Origin: Pseudisothecium myosuroides
Lineage: Eukaryota; Streptophyta; Bryopsida; Hypnales; Lembophyllaceae
Assembly: GCA_951799445.1 (NCBI GenBank)
Contig: OX637287.1
Coordinates: 50,249,724-50,313,723 of the forward strand
Reading direction: 5' to 3'
Length of the DNA: 64,000 nucleotides
Position numbers and translations under genes: made by a program. Below the pieces are notes generated by a model. The model did no database searches and had not been told where the DNA came from. It saw only the letters and a list, made by a program, of their open reading frames with translations. This document shows, piece by piece, positions 1 through 12,550 of the stretch. The first letter of the stretch is position 1. Every line of letters starts with the position of its first letter.

Positions 1-2077
1 GTGCAAACATCAAATTGTTTCAAAAACATTGGGATAGTCAAACCGACAGAAAGGGTGGGTTGCAAAAACCCATTCTCTGTTACTTGAGAGATTATCGAGG
101 GAAAATCACCGGGAAGCTTCGAACGGAGCTTTATGATCAACTTGGAGTTCGTAAACCAAAAAATCGGCGTGGAAGAAGTGAAGAGGTTGATGTTTGGTTG
201 TTGAAGTTGAAGGACCTGAAAGACAATGATGTCTGGCGAATGAATGATGATGATCCGTTTGGAAGTGTAGCGGTCCATGCTGCAATTGCATTGGTGATGA
301 AAGGTTCACATTTTGATCCATTTGAACCAGTAGAGGTCACTATCGAGCAAGCAGGGTTTTTTTTCCATGTGGTAAGTTTATATAATTGTTCTTCCCATTA
401 TATACTTGTTGGCATTTTCATTGATTTAGTCGTGAGCAATGATTGAAATGTTACTCCCTTTAGAGTTCATTACAATGTTACTAATTGGTCCAATTCAACT
501 TAGAAATTGAGTTCTACAATTTAGCCTACAATTGAAGACATGCTGGAGGCCACATACTTCAATGCATTTAGGTTGTAAGGTAAGTACACCTAAAAGCATC
601 CTAACTAATATTCCAAAATGGTTTCTATTGCGCAATTTTGTCAATTTTTGTGTCTTGTTGGTAATTGATAGAATCAAGTGCGCATGTTTTTTTATCATAT
701 ACTCTGCTAATAGCATATGAAAAAAAACCCGCTTCAAATGCTTCATTGAAGGTGTATTTCTAGATTGACCTTAGGTTGTCATGTGTTTATAGCATATTTC
801 TAAACCGTTTTCTATGACTAAATCATGTGTGCTAAATTTTTTAATGCATTTGGTTATATATTGCAGTTGGAATTGGCAATGGAGGGGAGGTCATTGGATC
901 CCGGAAATCAAATGTGGCATTATCGCCAAATGAAGATGATGGAACAGACCATAATCCGTTCGAGTGGGCAAATGCAGAAAATCCTTGTTGTGGAGAAAGA
1001 TGGAATAGAAGAAAATGCTTTTGAGGAAAATGCAGGTGAGTACTATACAAGAACTTTGTAATAGGTACACTTTCTACAGATTCTATGTTGAACTATGTTT
1101 CATTGAATGTTTGGTCAAGCAATATTGATGTTAATTGTGATTGTAGACAACAATGTTTATAAGGTAAGCACAGTAGAAAAAGTGTCAAAGTATGGAGATG
1201 TCCTATTTGTATTAGTTGAGAATTAATTTTGAATATGAGCATAAGCAAATGAACAAGGTCACAATTGTTTCTTCATTGTTTATTGAAATAATTATGAATT
1301 TCTAACGCATTGTACTATTTTCTTGAAGACCATGCGCTTGAGTAAGTACATTTGGGCTGTGTACATAAGAAGGATAAAAATAAGGTACAACCCCAAATAC
1401 CAACATGCACCACTGTCCATTGTTTTGAAATTGCTATTTGATGGCATTGAGCAGCAATATTGACTTATGGTGAAGGAGGTAGATGGAGTCAAGGCCTCTA
1501 CCTTATTTACTAGCTAATGACATTTATGACTTTGTTTGTTTTAGAACCACACTTGGAGGATGTGGTGGTGTGGTTCTCAGAGCAATCTAGCAACTCTACT
1601 ATTCAATGGAACCTTTCCCTTGTACAGATAGGTATGTTACATATTTGCTTTTAATTCAAGAAAGCCTATCCATTTGCGTATGGTATTAGGGAAGAATAAT
1701 GCATATTGTCAGCTAGAGGTGTGTGAAATGTTGTACATTTAAATAGAATATAAGTAGTGAAGTTGTATTTATAATTCTGTCCTTCGAAGAGTAAGATTGA
1801 AAATAAAAGATCAATGTTCAGCAAGTAATTGAATACTACAAGTATCAATTGCTAACTTCCAAGTTCTTCATTATTGTCATGATTTGTTTCTTGTACATGA
1901 TTGTAGTTGATACCTAAATTGCCTTGTATCCTCTTGAATTTTGTGTAGGAAAACCTACGTAAGCATCTATTGGAGCCAGATGAAATTAGGGAGCATGAGG
2001 AGCTACTTGAAGCCATGATTCTAAAATCAAAAGCGTTTCACTTGGCGGTCCAATTACTTTATGGTTGTAAACTTTGA
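1..2077 (+). pseudogene. Partial unrecognised multi-exon gene, or its relic
   Basis: I do not recognise this gene. The window starts inside it. An open stretch runs from the edge to a donor at 371/372 and encodes a basic, then acidic segment (KPKNRRGRSEEVDVWLLKLK, later DDDPFGSVAVHAAIALVMKG). Exon-like stretches with plausible splice borders follow at 525-579, 867-1035, 1147-1163, 1545-1631 (PHLEDVVVWFSEQSSNSTIQ) and 1949-2077, the last ending in the stop TGA at 2075-2077 after LRKHLLEPDEIREHEELLEA. The frames do not chain cleanly: 525-579 read in phase 0 meets TAA just before its donor, and 1545-1631 leaves in a phase that puts a stop in the last exon. It is therefore either a decayed gene or one whose splice sites I have misplaced. 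The peptides look like real protein rather than random translation. Confidence 0.35.
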
Positions 2078-3810
2078 TAGTGACATTATCCTTACCTAAG
2101 TTTTTATCACAACCTGATGTATAATCTGTACTGTGATGCTTGTAGCTGTTATACAACTACACTAGAACATGGTGTACATTTCAAACTATCTTGCAATACC
2201 AATGTGCTTTACGTCTTCACCATCATGATGCACTTGAGAATATTTGCGTATTATTAAATTTCAATTGGAACTTTCAAATTTTTCTTTTGAAGCTATCTTT
2301 GAATTATAATTTCATGATTTTATGATTTTGTTTATCAATTGATAGTATCAATTGAATGGCAATTAAAAGTATTACAAATATTTTGATTTGTAGGATTTTC
2401 AAATGTTGTACCGTATGGATTAGGCAATCAAGACCGTTATTCTTACAATTTGTTTTTAAGCTACAACAGTGAATATATGAATTGAATTTTCAAATTGCAA
2501 ACAACTGATTAATATACACCCAAATCAATTTCAATTTATATCTTCATATTTAATAAGCATTGTTGCACTACAAATAGCAATGACATTATTGCTATGAATT
2601 TTCCATGTAATTCAAAACACATAAAATGCACGACAAAGATGATCCATTTTTGTGCTTGATTTGTGTCGTTTGCACACTTGTGATTAACGTATAGAAGTTA
2701 CATAGTTAATATAAATTACAAAGTAGTGCCATTTCTTTGTAATTATCGTGTGCATCGTAACGATGCGATAATTTGCAAATTAACGTACGCACCCATGAAA
2801 CAATAGTAACTACACAGTAATTGCTGACAATTCGTTGGTCCTGGACTTTGAGATGTAGTCCTTCCCATGTATAAGAAATTGCTTACGACATTTTTCTAGA
2901 CCATTAGTAAAGTAATGTTCATAATAGATGTTAATATATAAGGCCACTAGTTCCAACTTGTACATGCATCACAAGCCAAGAAGTACTTCTCTTTAAAGAA
3001 TTCTTTACAATTTCATTTTACAAACTATTGCCAAGTAGTAGTCAAAGTGCTCAAAACAAAGATGTTTATACATTATCCCTAAAGGGTTCATTTATATCAT
3101 TAGGATCAATAAAAAACATTGGTACATAACATCACATCTTATCTACCAAATAAAGCAAATTAAATGAAGAAGCAACACAGAAAGTCCTGCGGTTGGTCAT
3201 GACATATTTGAGGTAATCCTTATGAATTACTCAAATATGTTTAGAACACAATAATGGACGTCAGAGTTGGTTGATGGGTAGGTGTGTTGAAAACCAAATT
3301 TTATCTATTTTCAAAGAGACCCCTGCGTCACAAAGTTTATTCTCTATCTTGCAAATAAGTTGTTTTTTGACATAATTGAGTCATCTTTAGAAGATACGGA
3401 ATAATATTTTGTAACATGGGGGCTCCTTAAAAGGAGGTAAATCTTGATTTTCACCCCCCATTATCAATAAACTGTAACACTCCTTAATATGAAGGTATAT
3501 TGTAGACCAGAGACCTAGATTGATGTGGAAAGGATATCTAATTGGATATTTGGAGGAATGATTGGCCCTAGTTCTCTAATGAAAGACCCAAGAGGACAAG
3601 TTGACATGCCACCAATGTTTTTTTTATGCACAATTTTTCGTCAATTGGCTACAACCAAAAAATGTTGGCTATTTTTCGTAAAGTAGATTTTCATTTTCTT
3701 GGGTCACAATAGCCAGATTATTATTGTATTTTCAAATCAATAACCAAAGTTTATCTAGTGATATCTAGTTTTGATACAAATATCACCAAGTATCACATCT
3801 ATACTTTAAA
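2078..3810. other. Intergenic, AT-rich, nothing recognised
   Basis: No open frame, RNA gene or clear repeat structure is visible. The base composition is AT-rich and continues the low-complexity background seen through the gene deserts of the window. Confidence 0.5.
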
Positions 3811-3841
<31 letters not shown>

Positions 3842-4059
3842 TGTTTGTTTGTTACAGTGAGATCTTTAGACTGTGTGTCTCCCAGTTGTGCTCTTAGTAC
3901 CATCGAAAAGCCGTCAGCAAGGAGGGGTGCACGGACTTTGTTTCGTAGCATTTGGGACCTATGGTGTAAAAGATATAGAATTTTCAAAGTTTTTATTATT
4001 TAAATTAACAAACTAAAAAATTACTTTTATCCTAAACCTAAATATTAGAGCACACTAGT
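3811..4059 (-). repeat. Short interspersed repeat R1, copy 1
   Basis: First of five copies of an approximately 250-bp repeat, all in the same orientation. Read on the minus strand it starts ACTAGTGTGC, has a middle block with ACAAAACAAAG followed by a GGTAC core, and ends in a simple-repeat tail, here (CTAA)n (seen as TTAG repeats at 3811-3840). A head of fixed sequence and a simple 3' tail are what a SINE or LINE end looks like. I see no tRNA-like A/B boxes, so a MITE-like element is also possible. Confidence 0.6.
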
Positions 4060-6129
4060 CCATCCATCCCATCCCATCTGTGAGCCCCCAATTCGTCACT
4101 GGGAACTCACAGTTTTCTTTTTTTCAATTTTTACAAATTTAAGTGTAGTTTTATACACAAAAAGCCCAAAAAAGAGTGTAAAACCAAAATAGGTATGTCA
4201 CGTACCAATATAGCATTTGGCCCCTTATAGGTTGTTTCCCCCAAATAAATTCCATTTCCACTTGTACATAGGTTAAAACGTGGGAATATCGGTAAAAAAT
4301 AGAATTAAAGGCTAATCTGACCAAAACAGCCCAAACCTACAGTACATGTGACATCTTATGGCTAAAATTGGTCCGAGGGAATACCGTTGAGGTCCTAAGT
4401 CCATTCCCAGAGATAGGTTTCACTTTCCCCATAGCATCGACGAAATAGCAGAAACCCCAATCGTTAGTCTGCAGAAGTTACAAACTCAAGATTGGCCCGT
4501 AAGCGGAATCTATGGGTGGAGTATGGCGTTCGAAGGTGGAAATCACATTTGGAACTCAATGGCAAAATCGGCTTGCCAAGATTCCCTTGTATGTGAAAGA
4601 TTCTCTAATTGCCAGAATTAAAAGGAGAAGGCAGAATTTGATTCTCCTCTGAACTTTGTGCAAAGTAAAAATATGAGCTTGCACATCTTTTGTGGAATTC
4701 CATGAGAGGTTCCATAAAAAGTTTCGGAATTTTCTGACTTGCAGAAGATGCCCTTCCGAACGGTCAACTGCCAAAACCTACGATGGGAAATTCTTAGAAA
4801 TTACCTTGGTTGCGGTAAAATCTCACTAAAAATTAGATTAGCTTCTTTTATGCTAATAAAATGCCCCACCAAGTTTCAAGACATTCCGATAGCCAGAAGT
4901 GCCCGAACCGGCGAGATTCCCCGAAAATTGGCGAAATTGAAGTTTACGGTGGAGTTGACTTGCGTACCGGGAGCATACGAAATCAAAATGAGGTCAAAGC
5001 TAGGTCTTTTCTTACTCCCCTATACCTACTAAAGAACCTAGGCTAGTTACTTTTCTCAGAAAAGTCAACCTCCAAGATTTGGGTTTTTATCCCGTTTTGG
5101 CGTTCAGTTAGCGATAGGTTATGTTGCGTTTTTTGGAGTTTGGTTAAGGGGTGGGAGATATTCCAAGACTAAAAATGGCCTTTTGAAGCCAACGGCTCAA
5201 TCGGTTTTCAATTTGGAGTTGATCTCTAAAAGTTAGACATTTGGACCAGCGTAGAAAGTCAAAAATTGAAGATTAGGATGAAAATCTTAGTTGATAAGTT
5301 TACGACTTAGGAAAAGAGGGGGGGTGAGCACCCTTGAAAATGTATATAAGGGGGCTCATTTTCTTCTCACAAACACACCTTGTAGCCATATTTTGGCTCA
5401 TTTTACACAATTGGGTCCATTTAGTTGGATTTTGGCCGTTTTAGGCCACGTTGCCAAATTTGTGTGTTTTTGAAGCATTTTTAGCTTCATTGTTGGTGTT
5501 TTTGGAGCTCTTTTTGAAGGACATTGGGGTCCCTTCAAAGCTTGCTCTTACTTAACTTGTTGTGGTTTATTGCGGGTTTTATTGCGTGGTTCTTATTACT
5601 TGGCACTAATCCTAGAGAACGCCCCCTCCGTACCTTGGCGATGCCGCTTAGGGGGCCCTCTAGTGTCTAATTGTTGTTGCATGGGCTTAAGTGGAAACTC
5701 CTTAATTGCGAAGTTCCCCTAAGTTTGTGTTTATGTATTATTTGACCTTGGTTAGGTGCTAGTTTAACTCTTGACGTGGTACTTTGGCTTCCCTTGTTCC
5801 CCGGTTCTATATGTTTTCCCTTACACGGCGAAGCTTTGACTTTGCTTCATTTGAGTTGTCTTAGAAAATTGGAGATTTATCAAAGCACGGCGAAGCTTTG
5901 ACTTTCTTACTCCAAAAAAAACCCCAAAATTAGAAGTGGTCACTTTTTACTCCAAGTTTAGTTTCAAAAACATTTGTTGTGGAATTCCAAGTTTAGTATC
6001 CAAAAACTAGTACTTAGCCTCCAAAGTTCACATGTGATTTAGACCTTTAGCCATCCAAAAAAGAAACAAGCCTTGATTTAAAACATTAGAGGAAAAGAGA
6101 TCTCAAGTGGTTTTGAGTTTTGAACATCC

Positions 6130-6250
6130 AGAAAAAAGGCTGCAAGGGAGCCCAAGCCGCACGGAGCCCCAAAGTCCAGGCAGGGAGCCCAAGCTGCACA
6201 AGAGCCCAAGGCCGCACGGGAGCCAAGTCCGCCCGGGAGCCCAGTAGCCG
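6130..6250. repeat. GC-rich minisatellite, GGGAGCCCAAG-type units
   Basis: Five to six imperfect units of roughly 17-21 bp containing GGGAGCCCAAG or close variants occur in a row. The patch is far more GC-rich than its surroundings. Confidence 0.6.
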
Positions 6251-6289
6251 CCACGTGTAGGGGCATCGGGGGTTTGTAAGGGGAGACTG

Positions 6290-6420
6290 CTTGTTGACTG
6301 CTCGTTCTGACTGCTCTTCTGGCTGCCTTGTTCTGGTTGCCTTGTTCTGAACTGCCTCGTTTTGGACTGCCTTGTTCCGAACTGCCTTGCTCCAAACTAC
6401 TTGTTCTGGACTCCAGGCTG
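6290..6420. repeat. Minisatellite, about 15-bp units
   Basis: About eight imperfect units of CTGCCTTGTTCTGAA-like sequence lie directly after the GC-rich minisatellite. The open frames seen on the minus strand here (Q/G/S/E-rich) are simply translations of these repeats. Confidence 0.65.
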
Positions 6421-7179
6421 TGAGCAAAAATTTGGAAAAAAACAAGTTCGGACTCAAAATATTGATACTAGAAAGGCAAACTAACACTACAAGTAAACCG
6501 CTTGGTGTTCTAAGAAGATAGGAGGAGACATACACTAGTGAAATAGAATTAGCAAGTAGAAGTAGGATTTAGTAGGTAGGAAACAATTAAGAAAAGAACT
6601 CTTGGTGCAACGTTTCTATTGCCAAAAATTCTCTAAAGTAGCATAGTAGCTCTCAAAACTCAAATAAATTAGAATGGAAGAGATGAAGTGACGATTTAGA
6701 ATTATGAAGTGGCAATTTAGAAGTTGAAGAGGATTTAGGAAGAGATAGGATTAGGTGGAAATCTAGGAAGAACGATTAGAACCATCGAAATTTGGATAGA
6801 ATAATAATTGACCAAGGAGTTGAAGAGTCAATTATTATAGGAGAGTTGATTTCAATTATTTAGTTCAAGACTAGTCAACCCTTTGAAGTAGAAATAATTG
6901 AATTAGAATAGTATAGAAGAGAAAGAGAGATTAGAAGAAAAAGACAAGGAAAGTGAAGTTCAAGAAATTGGCAAACCTTGTACTAAAACCCCTACTTTAA
7001 GCCGTGGGCAAAACTACCAAATGATTCCGACACATGGCAAATGACGGGGAGTTTGAAGGGGTATACGATTACCTAAACAATGACTCCAACTCCGAGGTAA
7101 GCTCTTAACTTTAAACCATCCATTCCAATTTCTCAAAAATAGACATTTACAAGTAGGACCGAACTCTCAATTCAATTCA

Positions 7180-7980
7180 GAGTGTCTTGAATAGGAATAT
7201 TTCAAGAACCAGGGTAGTAATGTTGTAGATTCTAGTTAGAGGTTTCCAAAACCATCTCACACTTAGGATTTGGAGCTAAAACGAGTGAGATATTAGCGGA
7301 TGAAGTTTAGGAGTAATATTGGATGAAATTTAGTACATTTCATCCAAATGGAACAAGAATAGAAACTTAGGTAGAACCCTAAATCTAGACTCCAGAAGTG
7401 AAACAAAAATTAAAATTCAAGTTGTAGGTTAGTAGAAAACCATGGATGAAGTTTGAAGTACCGATTAGCGGTCAAACTTCATCCATTGATAACTCCTAGT
7501 AGGAAGGTCCAATCAGCACGTGTCTTAGCATTTTGGAAAGCTAGAATTAAGACTTACAAAGAAAAAATTAATAAAAATCTAAAAATAGTAATCTGCTCAG
7601 AGTAGCACCGAGCCATATAAGTAGGATAAAGATCAAATAATTATTAAAAGAGGTAATCAAAGAGAAGAATTAGATTTGGAAATAGGTAGAAAGCACTTAC
7701 TAAAGTCCAGAACTAGTCTAACTTAGGAGAAATTCTTAATCATTTAGTAGCAAACAACGGACGAACTTTGGGTTAGAATATGGATGAAATAGGGTAAAAC
7801 TCATCCATCCAAGTCCAAACTTAGAAATTAGGTAGAAGTTGGCAATATAGAGTCAGAGTCAAAAACTTGAAGTAAAATAGAATAGGAAAGGGGTCTAAAT
7901 CCAAGGATGAAGTTTGGATAGACTTATAGAAGCTAGAACTTCATCCGTCCATAACTCTTGCTAGGAAGGTCGCATAATGT
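7180..7980. repeat. Diverged tandem duplication, about 460 bp, with small hairpins
   Basis: The block at about 7180-7520 is repeated in diverged form at about 7650-7980. Each copy contains a pair of complementary words GGATGAAGTTT and AAACTTCATCC or variants, making small hairpins at 7443-7485 and 7904-7955, followed in both by a TAGGAAGGTC word. Confidence 0.55.
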
Positions 7981-8310
7981 TGAGTTTTATATTTTTGAAA
8001 ATGGCATGAAATTTTCTATCTTTACATGTGGCTAAATTTAGACTGTATCACCTTTCTTTCAAAAACCACCGTGGCCTAGTTGGTACGACCTAATTAGAGT
8101 AAAACTTACAATTTAAGTTAGTTTTTCTTGATTTCTTTAGTTCTTGCAAACTTGTGTATGTTTAGGATTTAGAAAAGATCCATTTCTTGGAAGGCACAAT
8201 AGATTTACACTAGGCACCCATAGAACGAGAATCAAACCTAAAATTCAAGAGCCTGGTTGTGCTCACTTATTTACCAAGGGTGGGTAAATAAGCGCTCACA
8301 CCATCCCATT

Positions 8311-8534
8311 ACCTTCAGTTAGGCTATTTGTTTTGTTTGTTACGTTGAGATCTCCTGGACCATACATCTTCTAGTTGTGTTCTTGGTACCATTGGAAAGC
8401 TCTCTGCGAGGAGGGGTGCATGGGCTTTATTTTGTGACATTTCAACTCACAATATAAAATTTATGGATTTTTTTTAATCTTTCATTTTCAAAAATTACTT
8501 TTACTTTTACAAACAAGTACAGGGCACACTACAA
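8311..8534 (-). repeat. Short interspersed repeat R1, copy 2
   Basis: Same family as 3811-4059. It shares the block GGAGGGGTGCATGGGCTTT and the conserved end GGGCACACTA; the simple tail is a T/G-rich run at the low-coordinate end (8331-8341). Just to its left, 8259-8299 forms an 11-bp-stem hairpin (CTTATTTACC and its complement). Confidence 0.6.
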
Positions 8535-8947
8535 TAGTGAATAAGGTACTATGCTCTAAAAGTGACCATTTAAGGTCTGGTCTGCCTTTTTCACAAGTTT
8601 CCTTGAACAAAAATATTTTTGGATCATTTTTCAAAGAAAGAAAAATGGATCCGGAACATAACACAAGTGGTTTCATATTTTTCGAATCATTTTTGAATTG
8701 CTTATGAATTTTAAAAAACAATTGTTGTAGGCACCTATTTGTGACCCTAGGTCTTTCAAAATCTGACCACTGGCAACTTCTAAAGTGATTTGAGTAAATG
8801 AAGGTCAATGATTGACTCTTGCAATAAATAAATAAAAATTCTCGATTTTCTCAATGGCTTGAGAAGTCCATTTAAAGACCACCTAATGTCCATTTCAGAT
8901 CTAAATATAGGGTCCATTTGAAGAGGCCACTTGCTTTTAGAGCACAC

Positions 8948-9223
8948 TAAGGTAGGTACACCCAAATGTGCCACTGACCTCAAACCACCATCTTTACTCT
9001 TTGTAAATCTCCAAAATCAGATCTGTACCTATGTGGAAGAAATGCTTTTAGAACCAAACTTTGTTCCTTAATAACTTTTGCATACATTATCCAAATGCCA
9101 CGTTCTTTGGTGCGTTGGAACCTCCTTTCACTTGCCAACAAGAACATATGAAAATCTGACCAATCTAATAATAGTAAATAGTCTCAGTAGCAAAAAGTGG
9201 CGGTTTGGGGTGTACCTACCTTA
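8948..9223. mobile_element. MITE T1, copy 1 (TAAGGTAGGTACACCC ends)
   Basis: A 276-bp non-coding element with perfect 16-bp terminal inverted repeats TAAGGTAGGTACACCC. A second copy of the same length and interior lies at 38637-38915; both contain CTTTTAGAACCAAACTTTGT and AACTTTTGCATACA. The element has no coding capacity. The superfamily is not clear, because I cannot fix the target-site duplication. Confidence 0.75.
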
Positions 9224-9316
9224 CCTTATTGATGAATTCAAGATGCCAAAAAATAACACCACTGTAACTTAGGTGCCACGGAGTCGGGGCCAATCGGGCG
9301 AGTAGGCAGCTGCGGG

Positions 9317-9324
9317 TGACGTCA
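9317..9324. promoter_or_regulatory. Palindromic TGACGTCA site upstream of GOT1
   Basis: A perfect CRE/bZIP-type palindrome lies about 345 bp upstream of the GOT1 start codon. In plants such ACGT-core sites bind bZIP proteins. Its function here is inferred only from position. Confidence 0.35.
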
Positions 9325-9577
9325 CGGAGCCTGCCCCAAATCGGACATCGTGGCGAGATGAGACCGACTGCCCAAGCTCCGGTGCACTTGTGCGTTGCCC
9401 AGGCTTTGGTGCGTTTGGTGTGTTTAGGGTTTGGGGGTTTGCTGGATTTGTTGAAGCTAACTTACGTAGCCCTCTTGACGCAGACAGGGTGTCTTCACTT
9501 GTACTTGTGAGGGTAGATTTTGCTCCTTTGCAATCACGTTCACAGGCCAAAAACTTCTGCTGCACTCTCTCACTGTG

Positions 9578-9612
9578 GAGGAGGAGGAGGAGGACGAGGA
9601 GGACGAGACGGG
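9578..9612 (+). repeat. GGA/GAC triplet repeat in the GOT1 leader
   Basis: A run of GGA and GAC triplets ends about 58 bp before the GOT1 ATG and probably lies in its 5' untranslated leader. Purine triplet tracts are common in plant leaders. Confidence 0.5.
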
Positions 9613-9669
9613 GTAAGCTTGAATTGGAGCACTTCCGCTCGCTCGCGCTTGCTGTAGCACTCCATCACC

Positions 9670-11087
9670 ATGGTGGGTTTCGAGATGAACGACCGCAGAA
9701 GTAAGTAGTTCAAGTCTTTCTTTCTCACTCCAACCAACCAATTGGGTTCCCTGTATCCGAGTTTGGCATGCTTATTGCGAATCCAACCCTGATAGTCTGG
9801 ATGAGGTTAGGGTTTGTGAAAGTTTTTTTTTTTTTTTTTCCTCACGACCGTGACCAATCAATGTGAATCGTTATGGTGTGGAATGTGAAGAATTTGAGGT
9901 ATATGGGCTTCGTGGTTTTTTTAATACTGAGCAAGGGATACTGCTGTGGGTGGAATTGGAACAGAAATTGGAATTGGGCTTACAGGATTCGGTGTCCTGT
10001 TTACTTTCTTGGGGGTGATTTTCTTCTTCGACAAAGGACTTTTGGCGATGGGCAATGTAAGATAGATTGACACTGTTCGATCTTGTATTGAATTGCTGCT
10101 TCAGTGGCGTGATTGATTTTGTTATGGAATTGAGGAAAGGTGGAAAGGGAACAGGATTGTATGGAGATCAGGTCATTAATCTGTTGTGTTGTGTTGCTCG
10201 ATGGCAGATTTTATTCGTAGCAGGTGTAATGATAACAATTGGGATCAAAGGGACAGTGTCCTTTTTCCTCAAGCCTCGCAATTATAAGGTATATGAAAGG
10301 TCGACCTCGTCATCACATTCATAGATAGGTCTCTACCTCGTCATTGTTGATTTTGTACGTAGATGGAATGGAGTCATCTATCTGTCCCATCGGCCTTACT
10401 ATTGCTGCTGCTGGGTTTATGCAGGGTTCCATACTATTTGGTGCCGGCTTTGCCCTGGTTATTTTTGGATGGGCGGTGGTGGGGATGCTGATAGAGGCCT
10501 ACGGGTTTGTGTTGTTGTTCAGGTGAGATCATTTGGCTTTATTATCTTTGCTTCTGTTGGATTGGCGGGTCACTCAATATGATTGGGGAAAGTGTTTCGT
10601 TTGTTTCTATCTCAAGGGTATGTTTGGCATTTGTGCATTTTGGCTAATGCCTCTCGTCCTTGCCATGGTGCAGTGGTTTTTGGCCAACAGCCTTGGTTTT
10701 CTTATACAGAGTTCCAGTTCTGGGCTACTTTCTTCAGCAACCTTTCATCACTGCGGTAAGTTTTACTGGACGCTATCTATCAACATTGTTTCTTGTGATG
10801 AATCTAGCATCCCAGTAGAATCGACATGCAATCGACATACGCTGAGTTCAGACCTGCTATCACCCGATATTTAAACATCGGATGAATTTGGGATCGTACA
10901 TGCAGGAAATCTAAAATCTAAGGAAAGGGAACTGAACTGCTCGGTTGAACCTAAAATTATGGCAACGAGCTTGACGCATCCTAATTTTGACAATGTGAAT
11001 GAAGAGTCAACTATAGCATGGCTCTTGACCAGGCTGTGGATGTGGCAGTTTTTCGATCGATTTCGGGAGCGGAGGGTACCTGTTTGA
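9670..11087 (+). CDS. GOT1: Vesicle transport protein GOT1 (Golgi transport 1)
   Basis: Small tetraspanning membrane protein of the Got1/Sft2 family, acting in ER-Golgi and Golgi vesicle traffic. Six exons join in frame: 9670-9700, 9965-10056, 10208-10288, 10425-10522, 10674-10755 and 11049-11087. The 140-residue product equals the usual plant length. It starts [20 protein letters not shown], has hydrophobic segments at about residues 14-31, 40-58, 69-90 and 96-126, and ends [12 protein letters not shown], the conserved basic cytosolic tail. The last exon codes only 12 residues and is easily missed. The start is fixed by a CACCATGG context and by the family's conserved N-terminus. All introns are short (136-293 bp) and GT-AG. 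Nothing is broken. Confidence 0.95.
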
Positions 11088-11604
11088 CTTCTCTTCTCGA
11101 AAGATGTCTGGTGCTATTTGAAATCCACCTCATACCTGCAGAGAAACCATCTTTTTCCCTTAGTTTTCTGTGACATATGTTAGTAGATCTGCCAAGGTCC
11201 CTCCATAGGTGTAGACGTGTAGACTTCGATTCTGTGGGAGTTGCTGGATAAAGAAGTTGATTCACATTCTGGTGAAGGTGTGTACGTATAGTGCATTGCA
11301 GCCGGAATTTCCCATGCTCAATGAGTTCGACATGTCAAGATATCATGATTGTTCTCTCAATCGGTGATACATGCTGTAGGATTGAAATTTCCTGAAGTAC
11401 AGAACACGTATGAAGTTCATGGTGCATCGTGACCTCATTGTAAAAGAAAATAGTTGAATCGCTTGAATTTGAGGCATCAGAGGAACTAAATATGCTCCTA
11501 ATATGGCTCAGAACCTGCAAATTCTCCCACCCACTAATGTGCCTACTAATTTAGATGCATTTGGGAATAGAAATGATTGCTTTAGCATCCAATCCATTCC
11601 ATTA

Positions 11605-11860
11605 CCTTAAGTTAGGCTATTTGTTTTGTTTTGTTTGTTTGGTACAGTGAGATCTCATGGACTGTGTGGTCCCTGGTTGTGTGCTTGGTACCATCATAAA
11701 GCCCTTGGTGAGGAGGGTTGCATGGGCTTTGTTTTGTGGTGTTTGGGCCCATGTTAAAGTTATTGAATTTCAAAGTTTTTATTTATGAATTAAAAAAATT
11801 ATAGGAAAAATTTACTTTTACTTTTGTTTTGATTGTGGCAACAATACAGGGCACACTAGT
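11605..11860 (-). repeat. Short interspersed repeat R1, copy 3
   Basis: The clearest copy, with a (TTTTG)-type simple tail at 11623-11642 on the plus strand, a GGTACCATCATAAAGCC core and the conserved end CAGGGCACACTAGT. It lies about 520 bp downstream of the GOT1 stop. Confidence 0.65.
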
Positions 11861-12300
11861 TCTTCCTAAAGTAACTATACCCCAAACCAACCTTTTTCTA
11901 AATCGGACTTGTACAAATTCTTAGCCTAAAATGTACTTTCGCTATTTATGAGTTGTTTTAGAAACACCTATTTTTAGTAGTTTGAAATTTATAGTTTATT
12001 CATATGGTGTCCAAAAAATGCACTTTAAAGAAAATCAAGAATCCCTTATGACTACCTAGAGGATCCACAAAAACTTATTCAATATAATAATGGAATGATA
12101 TTGAACTATTAACTCTATTGGTTTTAGATGTACTTACCTTATTCTTGTCATGCATATTATGAAGTGAATTTACGTACAATTAACATCTTTTATAAGGAGG
12201 GAATATTTTTTTTCATTTTATGTATATAAGTGCTATTTTTGTTGAAGAATCTTTGTAAATATTGTTGGTAAAAAAAAAAATTCTTGTAAAAAATCTATTT

Positions 12301-12550
12301 ATACCTTACATGAGTTTGTTTGTTTTCATTGTTTATTACGGTAAGATCACATGGGTTGTATTTTCCCATTGTCACGTTATTAGTACCTTTGAAAAGCCCT
12401 TTGCGAACAAGAGTGCATGGGTTTTGTTTTGTTGCATTTGAAGCTACAATATAAACGTTATGGATTTTCATAAAAACTATAAATTATTAAATTATATAAA
12501 ATTACATTTATTTTTATTTTAGTTGTAGCAATGGCATAGGGCACACTAGT
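12301..12550 (-). repeat. Short interspersed repeat R1, copy 4
   Basis: Diverged copy ending ATAGGGCACACTAGT at 12550. It abuts copy 5 head to tail with no spacer. Confidence 0.6.

Larger units (their letters stand above)
4060..8310. other. Non-coding, repeat-derived region with LTR-like features
   Basis: No gene is supported. The stretch carries a TATA-like box at 5343-5350 in a promoter-like setting, GC-rich patches near 5620-5660, an 18-base repeat (ACGGCGAAGCTTTGACTT and near copies) at about 5824 and 5884, two minisatellites (6120-6420) and a diverged 460-bp tandem duplication (7180-7980). This mix resembles a decayed retrotransposon or solo LTR, but I found no second LTR, primer-binding site or reverse transcriptase, so the class is open. 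Confidence 0.4.

Noticed and set aside
6078..6535. Minus-strand Q/G/S/E-rich open frames that resemble a repetitive protein
   Set aside because: The periodicity comes from 15- and 20-bp DNA minisatellites that do not keep a multiple-of-three unit throughout.
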